Origin: Corticium candelabrum
Taxonomy: Eukaryota > Porifera > Homoscleromorpha > Homosclerophorida > Plakinidae
DNA: 64,000 nt
Assembly: GCF_963422355.1 (NCBI RefSeq)
Contig: NC_085087.1
Coordinates: forward strand, 5,921,709-5,985,708
Direction: 5' to 3'
In this document: positions 38,590-49,740 of the stretch, piece by piece
Layout of the letters: every line of letters begins with the position of its first letter
Numbering within the stretch: position 1 is the stretch's first letter
The notes under the pieces: generated by a model
What the model was told of the DNA's origin: nothing
Databases searched by the model: none
Seen by the model: only the letters and a program-made list of their open reading frames with translations
Made by a program: the position numbers and the translations under genes

Positions 38590-39300
38590 ATGAATAACCG
38601 ATTATTTACAAATGGGCTAAAGCTTTTGCTCTAAAAGACCAAAAGGCAACTACAGTCGCCAAAGTCTTGGTAGACAAACTTTTTTCGCGGTATGGAACTC
38701 CAGAAACTCTCCACAGCAAACAAGGGCGGAATTTCAGAAGCTGTCTGATAAAAACTCTGCACACTGCTAAAGATCAATAAATTCAGAACAACGCCTTACC
38801 ACCCCTAAGGGGATAAACCCGGTAGAGAGACTTAACCAAACTCTAATCCACATACTTCGGGTATATGTAGCAGACCATCAAATAGATTTGGACTGCTGGA
38901 TCGCGCTTGCTCCCATGTCCTACACATCAAATAGATTGGGACTGCTGGATAGCGCTTGCTCGCATGTCCTACAGGACAGCGAAGCAAAGCTCTACTCGAG
39001 CGCTCTTTAAATTATTGTTTGGTCGAGACTTCCGTACTCACACGGACGCTTCCTTTGATCGACCATTGCCACCACCTCAGTTAGTGACAGAATACGTGTA
39101 AAAAAGGAAGAACAGTATATTATCCGCGAAGTAGTTGATGGCTGCATTACTTCAGCGCGACACCGTCAGGCTGTTAACCATGACAAGAACATAAGGAAAC
39201 TTTAAGAAGACGACTGCGTTGGTGACTTCGTATATGTTTTCAACACGGCAGTCAAGAAAGGTCTCTCTCCAAACCTGAAACGATTGTACGTGGCTTGGTT
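38590..39300 (+). pseudogene. Gypsy integrase remnant
   Basis: Starts inside the catalytic core (KATTVAKVLVDKLFSRYGTPETLHSKQGRNF). The HHCC finger and first catalytic Asp have been deleted. The second catalytic Asp, expected in HSDQG, is lysine (HSKQG). Downstream frames are shifted, with a 49-bp tandem duplication at 38,876-38,924 and 38,925-38,973. The C-terminal GDFVYVFN...GLSPNLKRLY segment is recognisable near 39,215. It is non-functional. Confidence 0.8.
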
Positions 39301-39757
39301 CGTACGTAATTTCGTCAAAGCATTCCCCTCAAAACTACAGTGTCAGGAATCCACACGACGGACACACTAAACGGGTTCATTACACTCTCTTGAAGAGATG
39401 TTATCGTCGTCCGCATGATCAGTTTAGGTATCCGACATCCCAGGCGCAGGAATTGAAAAAAAAAGAAACCAAATCACAGAAGAAAGAGATGAAACAGCAC
39501 GTCATGAGAACTAGTCGGTAACGGACAGACAATTACCAGCAGGTACGGAAGCGCCACCTGTAGTGGATACTACGAGGTGGATCTCAGAGATGAGCATCAA
39601 CACCGAGCTCAGCCATACGTCCCTACGTCACCAGTCCCTGGACCACGCATTCGTCGTCACCCAGTCTGGAAAAGACACTACGTCGTAGAGCCTCCTGCTT
39701 AACTGATTGCAATAACTGTAGGGATTTAGATGTATGCTTTTTGGAAGCGGGGAGGGA

Positions 39758-39866
39758 TGTGACGTATACTATTACGTAGTGACTAGAGTGGTTGGTATTA
39801 AGTGCTTTTGGGTAACACACATGGCGAGTTGCTTGTACTTTGGTAGCGATTATAGCAGTCATTACA
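39758..39866 (+). repeat. Right LTR (109 bp)
   Basis: Partner of 35,464-35,572. Confidence 0.85.
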
Positions 39867-41072
39867 CATACATCGTGAAGACAGCTTGATGCCTATTCTA
39901 ACAATTGCTCTTGTCAATTGTTCACTTAATGCTGGCAATAATTACAAAATATCATCTAAAAATATACTGGGAATGTCACAACTTTGTCATTGGAACGATG
40001 CTATGTGCTTAGTACATATGTTTGATGGTTTTAGATATTTAACTTGTGGTATACATGCTGTGCATCTAGATAATAACAACTTATCATATTGTCAAGTTTT
40101 TGACAATACAACAAGCTTGACTTGTTCATTTTTACTTGCTAGATTTCCTGCAGCAAACATTGCGTGGAACATCACCAGCAACAACATTAATTTATTAATG
40201 AGCCATCCAACATCAGTATTTGTGAATGTCGAGTAACTTCTACTGTCATTGTCAGTTTGCAACATGTGTCTGCATCAACATCATGTACTGCTTCATATAA
40301 CAACCACATGATGACTCAATATCGATTCAAACATTGTGGTTTGTTCTGAATTTTTTATGCAATTACATGGCAACATGGGTCGAATTTTCATTTTGTAAGA
40401 ATCTACACCAAGTTCACCAGTGACATCAATTTCTACTTCAGGTATGAACATTGACAGTTTAGATTTACTTTGTAGTAGCCATGCTTATCAAAGAATAGTA
40501 TGCCTAACAAAATGATGATTCGGTATGTGGTTTAATTGTCTTTAATATTTGTCTGTTTGATTACATTGCAACTGCTTTTATCTTTAGCTAATCCACCAGA
40601 AGCGTAGTGTGACCTCTAGAAATGGGGGGAACTTCACAATGCTGTATACGGGGTACACGCAGTATTATAGACACGCCCACTTTATTGACTATAGATAGTT
40701 CACTGATACAGTAGTTGCAGATCCAGACTGGAAAAATAGGTGGTGTATATACTATATAAAGATTTAAATTTGGTACACTCACACATATTTACAGTTCACA
40801 GTTTTGATGACCACGCCTACAGATAATGGGGTTATAGCCTGGTCTAGCCCATGCCACGCTAGGCCCCTGAAGCCATTAGCATCATCAAGTCTTGTTGCAG
40901 GTGTGCTTACCAATATTCAAAATTGACTTCGTTGTAGTAATGCAATTGTAAAAGTTGATGATCTAACGTTCGTACCGGTGGTTGGATTTTGTAGATTGAT
41001 TTGTATATGTTGATAAACTTTTAAAGTTGTGTTTTACTTAATGTGTTGTGTTGTTGTAGGCACTAACTTGAC
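39867..41072 (+). pseudogene. Degenerate receptor, head-to-head partner of A2 (middle part)
   Basis: Continues from 35,463. Ig2 end (LMPILTIALVNCSLNAGNNY) and Ig3 (SLTCSFLLARFPAANIAWNI) are joined in one frame by indels. The linker is at about 40,399-40,440, the microexon 'catcatcaagtcttgttgcag' near 40,880, and the hydrophobic exon begins at 41,061. It is interrupted at 41,073 by a hAT element. Unlike 18,482-21,420 it has no CATTG MITE in Ig3. Confidence 0.65.
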
Positions 41073-42171
41073 CAGAGGCGTAGGAACCGGGGGGCGAGAG
41101 GGCCATGGCCCACCCAATATTTAGCCTCCAAAGCTGTATCAATGCGGCGATTAGAGCGTCACATAGGACCATCAATCAGACCGGCACTCCAAGGACCAGT
41201 ATCTGCCAGCCTCGATTCCCCGACCGTTTCTCCGCTGCGTTCTAGAAAGTTCTGTCCTAGCATACGCTACTGCTATTGTGGAACGTGCTGAATCCGGGAA
41301 GTGGTTACAGAGAATTGTGCGATGGAGAGTAAGAAATCAGGGATGACTCTGTTTGATTTTGGCTTCAAGACTAGCATGCAGCAAGCGGAGAGTACTTTAC
41401 GCGACGAGGATGATGTCTTTCAAGAGGTAGTCGCAGGAGAGGGGAAAAGTGAGGGACTACCGAAGGATGGTCAAAGTGGAGACACCGGAACCAAGAACTG
41501 CCGCCAACGTGTACTTGACGGTCACATGATATCGAAGGTGAGGCTGCTGCTCCGTTCCAACCAGATGCAAAGTCAGACTCTGAGGCAAGTGATGTGGAAG
41601 TAAGGGATGAAGAGACAGGATGTAGTGGAGTGTGTTGTGATGTCAGTTGTGTAAAAGCAAATCAACCTACATCTACCAAGGCGCTGGCTGTGAGTAGGAG
41701 GCCTGGAAAAGGTAAAGGTCATCATGTTTGGTCAGTGAGTCCCAGTTGGTTTGGCAAGTACCCTTGGCTTTCCATGTGTGAACGGACAGGCCTGCTATTT
41801 TGCTTCTATTGCACTACAGCACAAAAGAAGCAAATTTTAACGGTGAGCACAAAAGCAGACCCTTCTTTCACAAGGGTTGGATTTTCAAACTGGAAAAAGG
41901 CTCTGCATTGCTTTTCTAAGCATGAATCGTCTCATTCTCATTTTGAAGCCGTTATGAAGGTAAAGACACCACCAAATATCGGTGCAATGCTTGACAAGAA
42001 CTGTAAGCAGCAGCAACGGTCTCGACAACAAATGCTGCTAAAGCAGCTTTCTTCCCTGAAATATCTTACCTCTAGGGTTTAGCCATTAGGCGTCACATAT
42101 CTAAAATGCAGTACCTGGTTGTACTCTTCCTCCCCCCCCCCCCCAATCTCACCAAACTTCCTACGCCTATG
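41073..42171 (+). mobile_element. hAT-type element remnant, 1.1 kb, with TTF zinc finger
   Basis: Ends CAGAGGCGTAGGAA and, reversed, CATAGGCGTAGGAA. TTGAC flanks both sides (41,068-41,072 and 42,172-42,176), and the intact exon in other copies reads cttgaccaata. Such termini and a 5-bp duplication fit a hAT subgroup. Only the N-terminal part of a transposase remains, so it is an internally deleted copy. Confidence 0.75.
41323..42082 (+). pseudogene. hAT/ZMYM-like transposase N-terminus (TTF finger)
   Basis: Two overlapping frames. Positions 41,301-41,603 encode an N-terminal acidic/polar region (MESKKSGMTLFDFGFKTSMQ). Positions 41,594-42,082 include HHVWSVSPSWFGKYPWLSMC, LLFCFYCTTAQKK and FSNWKKALHCFSKHESSHSH, the pattern of the TTF-type zinc finger that precedes the catalytic domain in hAT/ZMYM-related transposases. 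The catalytic domain is missing. The frame ends shortly after QQQRSRQQMLLKQL. Confidence 0.7.
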
Positions 42172-42258
42172 TTGACCAATACTCCACATGGTCTTGAGTC
42201 TACTGGTGAGATGGCAAATGTTTTTTCAATCACTTGTGTACTTTCTGTAGTAATCTGG

Positions 42259-42301
<43 letters not shown>

Positions 42302-42340
42302 AGTGCGTGCGTGCGTGTGCGTGTGTGTGTGTGCGTGTGT

Positions 42341-42395
<55 letters not shown>
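42172..42395 (+). pseudogene. Hydrophobic exon of the degenerate A2 partner plus TG tract
   Basis: Resumes after the hAT element: [20 protein letters not shown], then [10 protein letters not shown], running into a (TG)n/(CG)n tract at about 42,260-42,394. The LINE begins exactly at the end of the TG tract. Confidence 0.65.
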
Positions 42396-42396
<1 letters not shown>

Positions 42397-44240
42397 GAAG
42401 AAATAGAGACTGCCACTAAAAACAGGCAAGTCCGCAGGGCCAGACGGTCTTGCTGCTGAGTTCTATCAAAGAGGAGGTTCTGTTTTTTTGTGGAAGAAGT
42501 TACCAAAGTCGTTCATTGCATATTGGATACAGAGGTAATACCGAAGGAGCTAAAGGATGCGGACATAATTGCAATCTTCAAGAGGGAACGTGATAAAGCA
42601 GATTGTACAAACTGGCGTGGAATTTCACTATTGTCCATTGCTGGAAAAGTACTATCAAGAATACTGCAGAATAGACTAATAAAATCGATTTCGGAGGACA
42701 TTCTCCCTGAGTCTCAATGTGGTTTCCGTGAGGGAAGAAGCACAACTGACATGGTGTTTACTCCAAGACAACTTACAGGAAAAAAGTAGAGAACAGCAGA
42801 AACCGTTGTCTAAGGTGTTTATCGACCTGACAAAGGCGTTTGACTCAGTTAACCGTGAAGTTCTCTGGCAAGTTCTGGGAAGATTTGGTTGTCCATCCAA
42901 GTTTGTCAATTTGATTAAACAGTTACATGAAAGAATGTCAGCAAGAGTTATCTATGGTGGAGAAAAATTAGAGGGATTTTATGTGCAAACTGGAGTGAAA
43001 CAGGGTTGCGTTCTAGCACCAAATTTGTTTGCTCTCTTTCTTGCAGCAATGCTAACAGAAATGAATCATTGCGTAGGAGATCGAGGTGTGTCTGTACCGT
43101 ATCGTATGGATGGCAAATTTTACAACATTCGGAGATTTATGGCAAAAACCAAGACATCAATTACAAAGTTTCGTGACTTACTATATGCAGATGACTGTGC
43201 CCTTGTAGCACCCTCTGCTGAAGAAATGCAACACATAGTTTCCTGCTTCAACAATGCTGCTGTCAGCTTTGGCTTACAAATTAATATAAAAAGGACAAAA
43301 TGTTTGTTTCAACCTGCTCCAGGAGCAGAAACAACAGCTGATGATATCTTTGTTTCTGGAGAAGCATTAAAGAAAGTATCTACATTCTCTTATCTTGGTA
43401 GTGTCATCTCTGATGATTGCACCATAAATAATGACATTGTTACATGCTTGCAAAAAGCAAACAGATCATATGGTGCACTTCAAAAGAGGCTGTGGAGTCA
43501 AAGAGGTATCAAAGTAAAACTAAAATCAAAGTATGCAAGGCAGTCATTTTTACAACTCTTTTATATGGGTCACAATCATGGACGCTTTACCGGAGAAACA
43601 AGAACTTGAAAAAATTGCATCTTTGTAGTCTGCGTCGTATCTTGCGAATTCATTGGAGTGAAAGAGTGTCAAATAGCGAGGTTCTGAAACGATCTGGTAT
43701 GACAGGGATTGAATGTATGATAACAAAGCAACAACTACAATGGGTCGGTCATGTCACAAGAATGAATGACAGAAGGCTACCAAAGCAAATGTTCTATGGA
43801 CAGTTGTTAAATGCCAAGAGCAGAACTGGTGACCAAAAACCTAGATATAAAGACATGCTGCGTCATCATCTGCAGAATTTGAGCATCAATCAGAACAATT
43901 GGGAGTCACTGGCGTCTGATCGTTTGGTTTGGAGGAAGAAAGTGTCATCTGGTCTGAAGAATTTTGAGGATGAGAGAATGAAAAATTAGAAGAACGACGA
44001 CACATACACCAGCAAATGGCTCAAGGAGTAATTACAAGTCAATATGTATGCGCCATCTGTCATCGCGATTGTCATTCTCGTATTGGTCTCTATGCACATG
44101 AACAAGTGTCGTGTATACAATCGCTAGCCGTGTATTGTCAACTACCAACTCGAACTACAACTAGAGCTGCGCAAACTCTAATGCTAACCACAAACATGCA
44201 TCTAATTAATCTACTACACTCCTCTTTCCTTAATTAAGTT
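42396..44240 (+). mobile_element. 5'-truncated non-LTR retrotransposon (LINE)
   Basis: Begins inside the fingers of reverse transcriptase (EEIETATKN, then [15 protein letters not shown] after a shift). It continues through the RT and a C-terminal domain and ends in a CX2C..HX4C finger (VCAICHRDCHSRIGLYAHEQ). The endonuclease is absent. Such 5' truncation is typical of target-primed insertions. No poly(A) is obvious at the 3' edge, which abuts a Gypsy fragment. Confidence 0.85.
42490..43989 (+). pseudogene. LINE reverse transcriptase and C-terminal region
   Basis: Three frames in series. Positions 42,490-42,789 hold NWRGISLLSIAGKVLSRILQ and PESQCGFREGRSTTDMVF. Positions 42,719-43,609 hold FIDLTKAFDSVNREVLW, VKQGCVLAPNLFALFLAAML and LLYADDCALVA, the YADD catalytic box. 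Positions 43,444-43,989 hold LYGSQSWTLYRR, LRRILRIHWSERVSN and LQWVGHVTRMNDRRLPKQ, the thumb/C-terminal motif of a large animal LINE family. Frameshifts near 42,780 and 43,560 disable it. Short open frames beyond 44,016 encode the terminal finger. Confidence 0.9.
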
Positions 44241-44244
44241 GAAC

Positions 44245-45410
44245 GATACCTAACTGGTATCTGTCTGTTCTGTCTTTTGGGATATCGTCTTCCTGGTGTT
44301 TCTTCTGTAACATCAGCTGCTTCTTTCGCAGTAGTTACTTCTGCTGGCTGGTTGGAAGGTAGTGGATCTTGCACTGGTTGAAGTGGAACTTCCAGAGATT
44401 TACTTGTTTATTCTGCTATTGATAATGGTATCTCCATATCAGATATTTTTACTTCAGCAGCATCAGTAGATGTAGGCTCAGCAACCGGTATCAGTATACT
44501 TCTGATATCTCAAACTCTCAGATGTTATATTTGTACATATCTGGGTTGTCCATCTACTTCCACCAAATAGTTCACTGGTCCCAATCTTTGAAGTATTACC
44601 CCATGAAGCCATTTTCCTCGTCCGTCTCTCCTAGGATTCAAAACACTAACTGTTTGCCCAGGGTTCAAACTCCGTGTTACTACTGAGGCTTGCTGGTATT
44701 GATCATATTGAGTATCTCTCACTTCTCCTCCCACATCAGGACGTAAGAGTGTCAACTTTGTCCTCAGCTCTCTTTTCATTAACATCTCGGCGGGTGTCCT
44801 TCCGGTAGTACAGTTAGGTGTAGTCCTGTACTTCAGTAAGAACAAGGAGACTTGGTGACTAATAGATCGTCCTACTGGCTTGGTCTTTAAGCTCTTTTTT
44901 AGTTCCTGCACCAATCTCTCCATTTGACCGTTTGACGCCGGATGGTAGAGAGGTGTACGTTGATGTCTAGTACCATTGACTCTGATGAACTCCTCAAACT
45001 CGTCAGCAACTAACTGAGGTCCGTTATCCATGACCAGCTTGTGAGGAATACCATGAAAACTGAATGTTCTCATGTCTTCCACAGTCTGTGTAGCGGTAGT
45101 CTGTGTAGCGGTAGTCTGTGTAGCGGTAGTCTGTGTAGCGGTAGCATGTGTCCCCAGTTCGTGAATTTCTGGCCATTTGGAATAGGCATCAATCAACAGT
45201 AGATATTGTTTCCCTTTCCACTCTGCAAAATCTGCATGTATCCTCCTCCACGGTCCTTCTGGAAAAATCCAAGGATGTGGAACTGTGTGGCCTGGAAGAT
45301 TTCTAGAACTCTGACATTTGGGACAGGATCTGACCTAATCTTCAATATCTTTATAACGTCTCGGCCACCAAGAACAGTGAATTGCAATTTTGGAGGGATA
45401 TAGCTGGGAA
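44245..45410 (-). mobile_element. Gypsy integrase fragment
   Basis: On the minus strand the CPKCQSSRN half of the HHCC finger, HPWIFPEGPWRRIHADFA and LLIDAYSKWPEI are readable across a frame break near 45,195. The remainder is the open core below. This is a second Gypsy lineage, of the K02A2.6-like wording, distinct from the element at 35,464-39,866. No LTR is visible at either edge. Confidence 0.8.
44525..45196 (-). CDS. Gypsy integrase core with an expanded pentapeptide repeat
   Basis: 223 open codons from LIDAYSKWPEIHELG (first catalytic Asp), through HKLVMDNGPQLVADEFEEF (second Asp) and HPASNGQMERLVQELK (catalytic Glu), to the C-terminal SVLNPRRDGRGKWLHGVILQ. All three catalytic residues are present. 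Between the first Asp and the second is a four-fold 15-bp tandem repeat (about 45,082-45,141) encoding TQTTA units, which is not part of the family. The frame is open but lacks the N-terminal finger in frame and any RT, so it is a fragment. Confidence 0.8.
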   Translation of the reverse strand: MIDAYSKWPEIHELGTHATATQTTATQTTATQTTATQTVEDMRTFSFHGIPHKLVMDNGPQLVADEFEEFIRVNGTRHQRTPLYHPASNGQMERLVQELKKSLKTKPVGRSISHQVSLFLLKYRTTPNCTTGRTPAEMLMKRELRTKLTLLRPDVGGEVRDTQYDQYQQASVVTRSLNPGQTVSVLNPRRDGRGKWLHGVILQRLGPVNYLVEVDGQPRYVQI

Positions 45411-45414
45411 ATCC

Positions 45415-45640
45415 CTACTTAGATACAGGGTACGGTAGAACCAGATCGCATAGGCTTCTAGATAGTTATCCAGTGCCCTATAGGTCCTAAGATAGTAAAA
45501 CTAACAGTTTACAATGAGAGTATATACGTGCCGCAGCTGCGGCTCTTGCCAACCTAACACAGATTCTAGGAATAACAGAAGTAATGAAGAAGCACTAGAA
45601 GTGCAAACTCTCGGCCAGTAGGCACCTTGAAGGTAATTAG
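45415..45640 (-). pseudogene. B-type signal exon/Ig1 fragment
   Basis: Matches 11,820-11,980 (shared 'cgcataggcttctagatagt' and the 'cgcagctgcggctcttgc' exon end). The exon reads SSLLLLFLESVLGWQEPQL, a plausible signal peptide, followed by GCACGT where a GT donor is expected. It is a relic joined to the breakpoint at about 45,911. Positions 45,641-45,911 show nothing recognisable. Confidence 0.4.
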
Positions 45641-46586
45641 TCGCGCTATGACAAAATCGTATGACAGAAACGCATGATGTGAGTAACAAAATTAGATGTG
45701 GGAAAGTTACAAATGAAGCTAGATTACTAGTAGGCGTTGTTTCTAAATGCATGTTACAAATTTAGTTGTTTCCAAGTGATGGAACAAGCCAAATGTTACA
45801 AGTCGGAGAGCCTCGACGCTATAGGCTGGCTGGCAATCTTCGCCTTACATGATGAAGTAACGGGCGTGATCATTGTTCTGTCTGTTGTATTGGTGGGAAA
45901 CCTAGGTTACATATGCTGTGTTTTTTATAATTCGTCGAGAAATAGATTGTTGTTGCCGATCATGATCAGCGACAATTTCAGTTCGCTCTGCTTGTGAACG
46001 TTAGCGATCATGAGTCGTACAAAGTATCCAGTGATGTCTGTAGTAGCACCGTCAGATGTCGGTTGTATCGATGCAAACTGACAACCAATCTCAGAAGATA
46101 CAAATCGATTTTGTGAAACAATCCAGACCACGTCTGGCAAATCTAGATACAAATACGAACAAGAACCGACAAATCGTTGAAGATATCATTTCTTAGTAAT
46201 ACTAAATATACTTTAATTAATTAAATATGATAATGATTGTCAAGAAAATGCACACTATAACCCACGCCCCACGTTACTAATTCCTAATTGTGCTGTCAGA
46301 GACCTGCTATTAGCTGATTAGACTTAGACAGCACTGAGAAAAAAACTGTCGCATACAAACAAGAGCGTTGCAAAAGCAATGTGTAGATCAAAGTATGCAT
46401 AAAAGTTGAAAGCCTCTAAGACTTTTTCAAAGTTCTTGCTACTGAAGTTTTTGGCGGTAAAGCATTGCACAATACAAACTGCATGAGAGAACACTATATT
46501 CCAACCATATTGATACCGTCAACATTGAAACTCTTGAAAATTTAAGACTATTTCACTTGCTACGATAACACGCACATGCACGCGCG

Positions 46587-46607
46587 CGCACACACACACA
46601 CACACGA

Positions 46608-46683
<76 letters not shown>
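46587..46683. repeat. (CA)n microsatellite
   Basis: About 97 bp, again beside the hydrophobic exon of a receptor copy. Confidence 0.95.
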
Positions 46684-46685
<2 letters not shown>

Positions 46686-47587
46686 CCAAATTACTACAGA
46701 AACTACACAAGCGATTGAAAAAACATTTGCCACCTCATCAGTAGACCCAAGACCATACGGAGTATTGGTCAAGCTAGTGGCTACAACAACACAACACGTT
46801 AAGTAAAATACAACTTTTAGTTTATCAACATATACAGAGCAATCTACAAAATCCAACCACCGCTACAAACGCTAGATCATCAACATTTACAATTGCATTA
46901 CTACAACAAAGTCAATTTTGAATATTGGTAAGCACACCTAAAACAAGACTTGATGATGCTAGTGGATTCGGGGCCTAGCGTGGCATGGGCTAGACCAGGC
47001 TATAGCCCATCATTTGTAGGCGTGGTCATCAAAATTGTGGACTGTAAATATGTATCAGTACCAAATTTAAATCTTTATACGGTATAGTATATACACCACC
47101 AATTTTTCCAGTCTGGATCTGCAACTACCGTATCAGTCAACTTTAGAGCCAATAAAATGGGCGTGTCTATAAAAGTGGGCGTGCCCCGTAGCATTGTGAC
47201 GTTCCCAATTTCTAGAAGTCACGCTTATATGCTCCTGGTAGATTAGCTAAAAAAAAAGCAGTTGCAATGTAATCAAACAGACAAATATTAGAGACAAACC
47301 ACATACCAAAACATCATTTAGTTAGGCATGCTATTCTTTGAAAATTATGCATGGTTACTACAAAATAAATTTAAACTGTCAATGTTCACACCTGAAGTAG
47401 AAATTAATGTCACTGGTAAACTTGGTGTAGATTCTCACAAAATGAAGAGTCGACCATGTTGCCATGTAATTGGATAAAAAAATTCAGAACAAATCACAAT
47501 GTTTGAATGAATATTGAGTCATCATGTCGTTATATGAAGCAGTGATGACATGATGTTGATGCAGACACATGTTGCAAACTGACAATG

Positions 47588-47754
47588 CAGGCCCGGATCC
47601 AGATGGGGATTAAGGGGTTGAAACCCCCTCTTTTCCAATAAGCGTGGTTCAATAATTTTCATATAATTTCTTTAGAAAAGAGAAAATTAGTAATGCTATA
47701 AATAATTGCTACCAGGTCAACCCCCTCTTTCAATAATTGCTGGATCTGGGCCTG
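47588..47754. mobile_element. MITE, second copy, with CAATG flanks
   Basis: Same insertion as 19,541-19,709, inverted with its cassette. Flanks CAATG at 47,583-47,587 and 47,755-47,759. The insertion was copied by segmental duplication, not by a second transposition. Confidence 0.8.
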
Positions 47755-48743
47755 CAATGATAGTAGAAGTTACTCGACATTCACAAATACGGATGTTGAA
47801 TGCCTCATTAATAAATTAATGTTGTTGCTGTTGATGTTCCATGCAATGTTTGCTGCAGGAAATCTAGCAAGTAAAATGAACAAGTCAAGCTTGTTGCATT
47901 GTCAAAAACTTGACAATCTGATAAGTTGTAATTACGTAGATGCACAGCATATATACTACATGTCAAATATCTGAGAACATCAAAACAGATGTTGAATATA
48001 TGTACCAAGAACATGAGCACCGTTCCAATGATAAGGTTGTGACGTTCCCAGTATATTTTCATATGATATTCTGTAATTATTGCCAGCATCAAGTGTACAA
48101 TTGACAGGACTAATTGTTAGAATAGGCATCAAGCTGTCTGCACGATGGAAAATCAAGATGAATCAACAGGCAAACTTTTTGCAGCACTATTCAGCTTAAT
48201 TAAGCCAGTTGGCTATCATAGTGGATGATATAGGAAGTCAGATACTTTACAGAGAATTTCTGTTTCAAATTACTCACAGAGGTGCAGACACGTGGCTTAC
48301 AAGATATGGTAGGAAGAACTACAGTCAAATACCTAATAAACAATGAAGAATTAGCATGTTTTCTTACTTCTGAGTAAAACTTTAATCTTGCGACTGCCAG
48401 CTTCTGGATTAGCCAATGCAATAGCAAATTGACATTGCATTGAGACAAATTAAGATTTTTAAACACTTGGTTGATAGTGAGCCCCGAGCAGGCTAACGCA
48501 GAGAAAAAGCCAGGGAGAGAGTCGAGAGCTGACACGACTGATACAACGGATGCATGTACAAAATTGGATATACCAAAAGGGTGCGGTTACACGTTGTGCA
48601 TTCATGCCGTGGTATGTGCAATTCATGTATCTTCACTACATTGCGAATATCCTTTGACACGTCTTTCCCAAAGAGGTGTTCAAGTCGACGTGATACAGTA
48701 CCGTTGCTATCCTCGCGCGGTCGGACCATAGTAGTGTCGAGGC

Positions 48744-49256
48744 GCAAATTTTTTTGGGGGGTCCACTTCACACACACATCCCGGATATATAGCCCGGATA
48801 AGTTTAACTTGCACGTGCACGGTAGACTATTCTCACGTGCACAAATGGCTAGTAGTTCGAAATGTAAGGTGCTATGCTGACAGATCGTGGGAATTGCGCT
48901 TTCTCTGCGAGCAGTTACCACACTCAGTAAGCAACAGTGGCTAGTGAAGGGAGAGCCCCAATATGGGAAATGTTGGTTGCTACAAACCGTTTTCTTTGCA
49001 GAAATCGACTTTCTCGAGAAACAATTGACTCCAGAAAAGCTTTGCGTGATGCAGTTATTATACAAGACGGCAGAAGTTTGTACAGTTTGCTAGTTAATTG
49101 ATATTAGTTAATTTAACTAATTGTTAATTTATTAGAATACAGTATTTAGTAACATTAAAGCACAATTTATGTATTTATGGTAGTATTTTTGAACCTTAAA
49201 TGTGATTTAATAAATAGTAATTTATAATTTATAAGTGTATATATATATATATATAC

Positions 49257-49300
<44 letters not shown>

Positions 49301-49740
49301 ATAATGTGTGTTAGATACCCACGTAGGTGGGTTTATGTAAAAATATATGTATTTCTAAATATATGTATATATATATATATATAGTAACTATTGCAGAAGA
49401 ACCCGTTTTTAATTAATCGTGTACTCTGCTGTTACTGCAATTAATTTGTTTTACATAAGAAATGTATGGCAAACAGGCAGGATTACAGGAAGCTGTTGAT
49501 CTGCGCCATGGACAGTCTGTTGCAAAAGAACACAGTTTTTCATTAGCCTAAAATAGAAGCAATCCATGATCCATTTTAACAATAAAATTAGAACACACAC
49601 AATGAAGATGCTTATTTCTCTAGTGGGTGCACAGTTTGCTGAACATAAAACAGGAATAACTTGTTCTGAACACTCATTCTGAAAACTCTAACTGCAATCT
49701 GTTCCTCTCTATAGATCAAGGAATATGAACAATCCAGGAC
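48744..49740 (+). repeat. Left long terminal inverted repeat
   Basis: Pairs with 57,763 back to about 56,490. Contains (TA)n tracts at 49,236-49,300 and an incidental 68-codon ORF (48,887-49,093) mirrored at 57,404-57,610. Positions 49,741-50,840 hold AT-rich sequence without recognisable coding. Confidence 0.8.

Larger units (their letters stand above)
35464..39866 (+). mobile_element. Gypsy-type LTR retrotransposon, 4.4 kb, 109-bp LTRs, decayed
   Basis: Direct repeats at 35,464-35,572 and 39,758-39,866 both start TGTGACGTA and end CAGTCATTACA. They differ at about 9 of 109 positions, so the insertion is old. The polypurine tract ggaagcggggaggga directly precedes the right LTR. Domain order gag, protease, RT, RNase H, integrase identifies Ty3/Gypsy. 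The insertion splits the Ig2 exon of a degenerate receptor. The target duplication is no longer exact (TAGA and CATA, where intact copies read TATA). Confidence 0.9.
21503..42395. repeat. Cassette unit 2 (second tandem copy, interrupted)
   Basis: Colinear with unit 1 from 8,616. The Sailor element, the 1.6-kb element in intron 1 of A2, the Gypsy element and the hAT remnant are all absent from unit 1 and account for most of the extra length. A 45-bp deletion near 26,090 and loss of the retrocopy region account for smaller shifts. The final part (plus-strand degenerate receptor) lacks the CATTG MITE that units 1 and 3 share. Confidence 0.7.
45912..48743 (-). pseudogene. Degenerate receptor, head-to-head partner of A3 (main part)
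   Basis: Inverted counterpart of 18,482-21,420. Exons in minus-strand order: Ig1 (to about 48,380), Ig2 (48,325-48,000), Ig3 (47,950-47,520, with the MITE at 47,588-47,754), linker (near 47,390-47,432), microexon (about 46,945-46,965), hydrophobic exon (46,780-46,690, NVFSIACVVSVVIW open), CA tract (46,587-46,683), and FN3 (46,142-45,912, truncated, with the same 2-nt deletion). The first exon is cut at 48,743 by the 9-kb transposon and continues at 57,772. Confidence 0.7.

Noticed and set aside
39886..40236. Continuous Ig2-Ig3 ORF as evidence that the intron is recent
   Set aside because: The continuity results from small indels in a decayed copy. The other degenerate copies are not open here.
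48887..49093. 68-codon ORF in the left arm of the 9-kb transposon, mirrored at 57,404-57,610
   Set aside because: It lies in the terminal inverted repeat, so matching copies are expected. No domain and no start context.
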